A stretch of DNA of 64,000 nucleotides, from assembly GCA_003221515.1 (NCBI GenBank), contig QHSI01000103.1, forward strand, positions 1 through 64,000, read 5' to 3'. Below the pieces are notes generated by a model. The model was not told where the DNA came from, made no database searches, and was given only the letters and a program-made list of their open reading frames with translations. A program made the position numbers and the translations under genes. Below are positions 59,355 through 64,000 of the stretch, one piece after another; position 1 is the stretch's first letter, and each line of letters starts with the position of its first letter. This stretch comes from Candidatus Rokuibacteriota bacterium (GTDB taxonomy: Bacteria; Methylomirabilota; Methylomirabilia; Rokubacteriales; CSP1-6).

Positions 59355-60041
59355 ATGCCCCCGGATACCCGACCCGAATCCGGCTTCCTCGTGCTGGCCG
59401 ATATCTCTGGGTTCACCAAGTTCGTGACCGCCACCGAGATCGAGCACGGCGCCGAAGCGACGGGCGTCCTGCTGGCCGACGTCATCGCGGCCCTGGCACC
59501 GCCGCTCGAGATCCAGGAGCTGGAGGGCGACGCCGTCTTCGCGCTGGGTCCGGACCGCGCGGCGCGCTCGGACGCGGAGCTCATCGAGTCGTTCGGCCGC
59601 GCCCTCGTCGCCTTCAGACGACGGCAGGTGGAGATCTCGCTCGACGAGAGCTGCCGGTGCCGCGCGTGCGCGGGCGTGCTCGCGCTCCGGCTCAAGCTGA
59701 TCGTCCATCACGGAAGCTTCGTGCGGCAGTCCGTGGCCGGGCGCTCGCGCGTCGCCGGCCCCGACGTCATCCTGGCGCACCGGCTCCTGAAGAACGACGT
59801 CGAGCCCGCGACCTACGTGCTCTTCACGGGGCCCGCGGTCCAGCGCATCGGCATCGATCCGGCCGCGACGGGGATGCAGCCGTACACGGGCGCCTACGCG
59901 TACTTCGGTGAGGTGGACGGCTTCGTCGTGGCGCTCGACCACAACGAGATCCTACTCGGGCTCCGGCCGCTCCTCGGTGACCTGGCACTCGACGCAGACC
60001 CAGGTCCGCATAACGATCTTCGTCCGGTCGTCGCGGCGTAA
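59355..60041 (+). CDS. DUF2652 domain protein (cyclase-like fold)
   Basis: GFLVLADISGFTKFVTATEIEHGAEATGVLLADVI...LEGDAVFALG; AGGAGG RBS. Confidence 0.8.
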   Translation: MPPDTRPESGFLVLADISGFTKFVTATEIEHGAEATGVLLADVIAALAPPLEIQELEGDAVFALGPDRAARSDAELIESFGRALVAFRRRQVEISLDESCRCRACAGVLALRLKLIVHHGSFVRQSVAGRSRVAGPDVILAHRLLKNDVEPATYVLFTGPAVQRIGIDPAATGMQPYTGAYAYFGEVDGFVVALDHNEILLGLRPLLGDLALDADPGPHNDLRPVVAA

Positions 60042-60140
60042 CGTCCAGGGGATCAGGGCGCGCCGTCCACACTTCGGGCACGTTTCGGGACGGGCGCCGG
60101 GCGGGAGCGTCGAGGGCAGCCACGGGATTTTCGCTGGCAT
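59952..60140 (-). CDS. Small zinc-ribbon protein, antisense overlap with DUF2652 gene end
   Basis: MPAKIPWLPSTLPPGARPETCPKCGRRALIPWTLRRDDRTKIVMRTWVCVECQVTEERPEPE (two CxxC). Confidence 0.5.
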   Translation of the reverse strand: MPAKIPWLPSTLPPGARPETCPKCGRRALIPWTLRRDDRTKIVMRTWVCVECQVTEERPEPE

Positions 60141-60180
60141 CGCCGCCGATGATAGCAGGTGGCCTCTCGGCGCGCCCGAG

Positions 60181-60186
60181 TACAAT
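60181..60186 (+). promoter_or_regulatory. -10-like element immediately before nadE start
   Basis: TACAAT, 6 nt before ATG at 60193. Confidence 0.45.
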
Positions 60187-60192
60187 GGGGCC

Positions 60193-61920
60193 ATGAGGCT
60201 GTTCCGCGTCGGTCTGGCGCAGATCAACCCCACGGTCGGCGACTTCGAGGCCAACGTCCGCATGATCGTGGACGGCATCGCGCGCGCGCGCGCGCTCGGC
60301 TGCGCCCTCGTCGCGTTCCCCGAGCTCGCGGTCACCGGCTATCCGCCCGAGGATCTCCTGTTCCGGCCGGCGTTCATCGAGGCCAACCTGCGCGCCCTCG
60401 ACGAGGTCACGCGCGCCTCGCGAGGGCTGTCGGTCGTCGTCGGCTTCGTCGACAAGCGTGACGACATCTTCAACGCCGCCGCGATCCTCCACGACGGCGC
60501 GCGGGTCGGCGTTTACCACAAGCAGTACCTGCCGAACTACGGTGTCTTCGACGAGAACCGCTACTTCCAGGCGGGCACCGAGGCGCCCGTGTTCGTGCGG
60601 GGCGACACGACGTTCGCGGTGAACGTCTGCGAGGACATGTGGTATCCGGCTGGCCCGACCACCGTGCAGGCGCTCGCCGGCGCCGAGCTAGTGGTCAACA
60701 TCAACGGCTCGCCCTACCACGCCGGCAAGGCGCGCTTCCGCGAGCAGATGCTCGCCACGCGCGCCGTCGACGACCTCGTGTGCGTGGCCTACGTCAACAC
60801 GGTGGGCGGCCAGGACGAGCTCGTGTTCGACGGCGCGAGCCTGATCGTGAACGAGCACGGGGAGTGCGTGGCCCGCGGGCGGATGTTCGAGGAGGACCTG
60901 GTCGTCGCCGACGTGGACCTCGAGGCGGTGTTCCGGGCGCGGCTGCACGACTCGCGGCGGCGCAAGGAGAAGCTCCGGGCCGCGGAGGCCGCGCCGCGGA
61001 TCACGCTGCCGGTCCTCCGGTCGCCCGAGCCGCTGCCGCCGCTGCCGCCGCGTGACGTGGCCTCGCCCGGGCCGGTCGAAGAGGTCTTCGGCGCCCTGGT
61101 GCTGGGGACCCGCGACTACGTGCGGAAGAACGGCTTCAAGCGCGTCGTGGTCGGACTCTCGGGGGGCATCGACTCCTCGCTGGTCGCCGCGATCGCGGTC
61201 GAGGCGCTCGGCAAGGAGAACGTGGCCGGCGTCACGATGCCCTCGGCGTACTCGTCGGCGGGCACGCGGCGCGACTCGCAGCGTCTGGCCAAGAACCTCG
61301 GCATCGAGTTCCTGTCGATCCCGATCACGCCGGTCCTCCGGGCCTACCTGCGCTCGCTGGCGAAGGCGTTCAAGGGAATGAAGGAGGACGTCACCGAGGA
61401 GAACCTCCAGGCGCGGATCCGCGGGAATCTGTTGATGGCGCTGTCGAACAAGTTCGGCTGGCTCGTGCTGACGACCGGCAACAAGAGCGAGTACAGCGTC
61501 GGCTACACCACGCTCTACGGCGACATGGCAGGCGGGTTCGCGGTGATCAAGGACGTCCCGAAGATGCTGGTCTACGACGTCGCGCGCCACGTGAACGCGC
61601 GGGCCGGACGCGCGGTGATTCCCGAGACGGTGTTCACGCGGGCGCCGTCGGCCGAGCTGCGTCCGAACCAGACCGACCAGGACACACTGCCGCCCTACGC
61701 CGACCTCGACCGGATCCTCGCCGGCTACGTCGAGGAGGATCGCAGCGTGAGCGATCTGATCGCACGCGGGTTCCCCCCTGAGACCGTGCGCCGCGTCGTC
61801 TCGATGGTGAACGCCAACGAGTACAAGCGCCGTCAGGCTCCGCCCGGCGTCAAGATCACGCCGCGCGCGTTCGGCCGCGACTGGCGCCCGCCGATCGTCA
61901 ACCGCTTCCGGGAGCCTTAG
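60193..61920 (+). CDS. nadE: Glutamine-dependent NAD+ synthase
   Basis: Nitrilase domain (LAQINPTVGDFEANV, FPELAVTGYPPEDLL, NVCEDMWYP) + synthetase domain (VVGLSGGIDSSLVA, LLMALSNKFGWLVLTTGNKSEYSVGYTTLYGDMAGGFAVIKDVPK). Confidence 0.96.
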   Translation: MRLFRVGLAQINPTVGDFEANVRMIVDGIARARALGCALVAFPELAVTGYPPEDLLFRPAFIEANLRALDEVTRASRGLSVVVGFVDKRDDIFNAAAILHDGARVGVYHKQYLPNYGVFDENRYFQAGTEAPVFVRGDTTFAVNVCEDMWYPAGPTTVQALAGAELVVNINGSPYHAGKARFREQMLATRAVDDLVCVAYVNTVGGQDELVFDGASLIVNEHGECVARGRMFEEDLVVADVDLEAVFRARLHDSRRRKEKLRAAEAAPRITLPVLRSPEPLPPLPPRDVASPGPVEEVFGALVLGTRDYVRKNGFKRVVVGLSGGIDSSLVAAIAVEALGKENVAGVTMPSAYSSAGTRRDSQRLAKNLGIEFLSIPITPVLRAYLRSLAKAFKGMKEDVTEENLQARIRGNLLMALSNKFGWLVLTTGNKSEYSVGYTTLYGDMAGGFAVIKDVPKMLVYDVARHVNARAGRAVIPETVFTRAPSAELRPNQTDQDTLPPYADLDRILAGYVEEDRSVSDLIARGFPPETVRRVVSMVNANEYKRRQAPPGVKITPRAFGRDWRPPIVNRFREP

Positions 61921-61938
61921 ACCTTACCGTCCGGCGAC

Positions 61939-61960
61939 GCTCGAGGTTCGGCCTCCGAGC
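61939..61960. terminator. Possible bidirectional terminator between convergent nadE and ABC binding protein genes
   Basis: GCTCGAGG-TTCGG-CCT(C)CGAGC hairpin with one bulge. Confidence 0.45.
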
Positions 61961-61962
61961 CC

Positions 61963-63501
61963 TTACTTCAACTTCATGTCCTCGTAGCAGGGGAAGAACA
62001 CCATCGGGATCACGTTGATCGCGTGCTCGGTCACGCGCGGCCCGACGCCCATCAGCGCGCGGAAGTCCATGATCGGGGCGAACATCGCGCGGTCGATCGT
62101 CAGCTGCTGGATGCGATGCAGGATCGCCTCGCGCTTCTTGACGTCACGCTCGCGCGCTTGCTGGAGGAACATGTCGTCGAGGTCGGGATAGCCGCCGTAG
62201 GCGCTGGTGCCTTTCGAATAGATGACGGCTTCCACCCGTGTCGCCGCGTTGCCCGCGTTGCCGACTCCGGTGATGAAGAGCCCTCGGAGCTTCTTCTCCT
62301 GCCATGCGGCGTAGAACGCCGCGCGCTCCAGGATCTTCATTTTGGTGCGGATGCCGACCGCGTTCAGGTAGTTCACCACGGCTTCGGCGGTGGTGAAGAA
62401 CGGCGGGATCGGGACCAGGTCGCCGGCGTCGATACCGCCGGGGTAGCCGGCCTCGGCGAGGAGCTGCCTGGCCTTTTGCGGATCGTGGGGCGCCGGCGGC
62501 ACCTGGAGCGCGAAGTCCATGACGCGCGGGATGACGACGCCGGCCGGCGGGCAGTAGCCGAGGCACGCCGCCTCGCTGATCGCCTTGCGATCCAGCGCGT
62601 AGTTGACGGCCAGGCGCAGGCGTCGGTCGTGCCACGGGGACTTCGGATCCCACTGATCGGCGAACTCCACCCAGTTGATCGACGCGTGTCGCGTCGCCAC
62701 CACTTGCAAACGCGAGTCGCGCTTCGCGACCTCGGCCTCGGGGCCGTCGAGGGCGAACACGATGTCGGCCTCGCCGCTCTTCAGCATCGCCAGGCGCGTG
62801 GAGTTGTCCGGCACGCTCTTCATGACCAGACGCTTGACGTTGGGCACCTTGCGCCAGTGCCCCGTGTAGGCCTCCAGGATCACTTCGATGCCCGGCGTGT
62901 GGCTCACGAACTTGTAAGGGCCCGCGCCGATCGGGTGCTTGCGGAAGCCTTCGTCGCCGACCTGGGTCACGTACTTCTTGGGCACGACCAGCCCGGCCGC
63001 CGTCGCGGTGGTCCCGTAGAACGTCATGAAGTCGGGCCACGGCTCCTTCAGATGGAAGCGGATCGTGAGCGCGTCGACGACCTCCACGCGCGCCACGCGC
63101 GACTTCAGGTCCTTGGCGCCGGTGCCCTTGTAGCGCTCGAAGCTGAACTGCACGTCCTCGGCGGTGACGGGCTCACCGTTGTGGAACTTGAGCCCGCGGC
63201 GCAGCTTGAACTCGTACACGAGCCCGTCCGGGCTCTCCGTCCACGACTCCGCGAGGCTCGAGCCCGCCTTCTGTCCCGGCAGCGAGCGGACCGGCGCGTC
63301 GTGCAGCGCGTACAGCAGCCCGAACGGCGTGATCTGAGGCGGAGCGGTGGACGGATCGAACCAGGTCGGGGCCATCGTGACATGCCAGGCGATGATCGCC
63401 TCGCCGGTCGGCGTCGACTGAGCGCCGAGCGACTGGACGAGGCTCAGGCTCGGCACGAGCGCGACGACGGCGACGAGCGCGACGACGGACCGATGGCGCA
63501 T
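61963..63501 (-). CDS. ABC transporter substrate-binding protein, family 5 (peptide/nickel type)
   Basis: Signal peptide; SLAESWTESPDGLVYEFKLRRGLKFHNGEPVTAEDVQFSFERYKGTG; HPIGAGPYKFVSHTPG. Confidence 0.9.
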   Translation of the reverse strand: MRHRSVVALVAVVALVPSLSLVQSLGAQSTPTGEAIIAWHVTMAPTWFDPSTAPPQITPFGLLYALHDAPVRSLPGQKAGSSLAESWTESPDGLVYEFKLRRGLKFHNGEPVTAEDVQFSFERYKGTGAKDLKSRVARVEVVDALTIRFHLKEPWPDFMTFYGTTATAAGLVVPKKYVTQVGDEGFRKHPIGAGPYKFVSHTPGIEVILEAYTGHWRKVPNVKRLVMKSVPDNSTRLAMLKSGEADIVFALDGPEAEVAKRDSRLQVVATRHASINWVEFADQWDPKSPWHDRRLRLAVNYALDRKAISEAACLGYCPPAGVVIPRVMDFALQVPPAPHDPQKARQLLAEAGYPGGIDAGDLVPIPPFFTTAEAVVNYLNAVGIRTKMKILERAAFYAAWQEKKLRGLFITGVGNAGNAATRVEAVIYSKGTSAYGGYPDLDDMFLQQARERDVKKREAILHRIQQLTIDRAMFAPIMDFRALMGVGPRVTEHAINVIPMVFFPCYEDMKLK

Positions 63502-63574
63502 GGAGGCCTCCTCTTGGTCGCCGCGCCTCAGCCGGCGCGCGGCCCAGCCCCGCGACGGCTTGCGGCGCGCATCG

Positions 63575-64000
63575 CTATCCGCGACGGCGGTACTTCACGA
63601 CGCGCCGGGGACGCCCCCACGCGCCCGGGCGCACGACGTAGAGGTCCCCCCGCGAGTCGCCCCAGATGCTGTGGCAGGAGCGGAAGCTCGGGTCGCCCCA
63701 CTGGGCCAGCCGCTCGCCCTCGAGCGTGAGGACGCTGACGAGCCCGCCGTTGTGCTCGGGGATGTAGACGATGTCGTCGGCGTCCACGTAGAAGACCGCC
63801 GGGCCGATCAGCGTGGTGGACCAGGTCTGGAGATACTTGCCCTCCTGATCGAACACTTGCACGCGGTCGTTCTCCCGATCGCATACGAGCACGCGACCGT
63901 GGCGATCGATCCACACGCCGTGCGGCAGGTTGAACTGACTCGGGCCCGTGCCCGGCTCCCCCCACGAGAACAAGTATTTCCCGTCGGCGGCGAACTTGTG
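63575..64000 (-). CDS. NHL-repeat beta-propeller protein (5' truncated by window)
   Basis: HKFAADGKYLFSWGEPGTGPSQFNLPHGVWIDRHGRVLVCDRENDRVQVFDQEGKYL. Confidence 0.82.
   Translation of the reverse strand, partial: HKFAADGKYLFSWGEPGTGPSQFNLPHGVWIDRHGRVLVCDRENDRVQVFDQEGKYLQTWSTTLIGPAVFYVDADDIVYIPEHNGGLVSVLTLEGERLAQWGDPSFRSCHSIWGDSRGDLYVVRPGAWGRPRRVVKYRRRG

Overview
GC-rich bacterial chromosome segment with no rRNA, tRNA, CRISPR array or phage module that I can see. The gene style resembles uncultured Rokubacteria/Methylomirabilota, but that taxon guess is weak. Left to right: (1) urea ABC transporter urtBCDE (urtB truncated at the window edge) and a complete urease operon ureABC-EFGD; (2) DUF47/PhoU-like protein plus PiT phosphate permease; (3) a lone TAXI-type TRAP solute receptor; (4) a nearly gap-free minus-strand exopolysaccharide/exosortase (PEP-CTERM/XrtA-type) gene string of about 29 kb (12.3-41.3 kb), with prsK/prsR-like regulators at its distal end; (5) an outer-membrane beta-barrel gene, two further sigma54-type AAA+ regulators, and a divergent TPR lipoprotein (PrsT-like) preceded by a textbook -24/-12 promoter; (6) two divergent, paralogous small proteins, one with its own -24/-12 promoter; (7) an overlapping fdrA-DUF1116-molybdenum hydroxylase string followed by a ring-opening (cyanurate/barbiturate-type) amidohydrolase; (8) arsM with a strong promoter and inverted-repeat operator, an EamA transporter, a LOG-family protein, DUF2652, NAD synthase, a peptide-type ABC binding protein and an NHL-repeat protein. 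Best candidates for something undescribed: the FdrA/DUF1116/molybdenum hydroxylase/ring-opening amidohydrolase cluster (a possible oxidative N-heterocycle pathway ending in a carbamoyl transfer) and the sigma54-linked set of PrsT-like lipoprotein, paralogous microproteins and degenerate sigma54 activators. All calls come from reading the sequence and the ORF translations; no database search was run.
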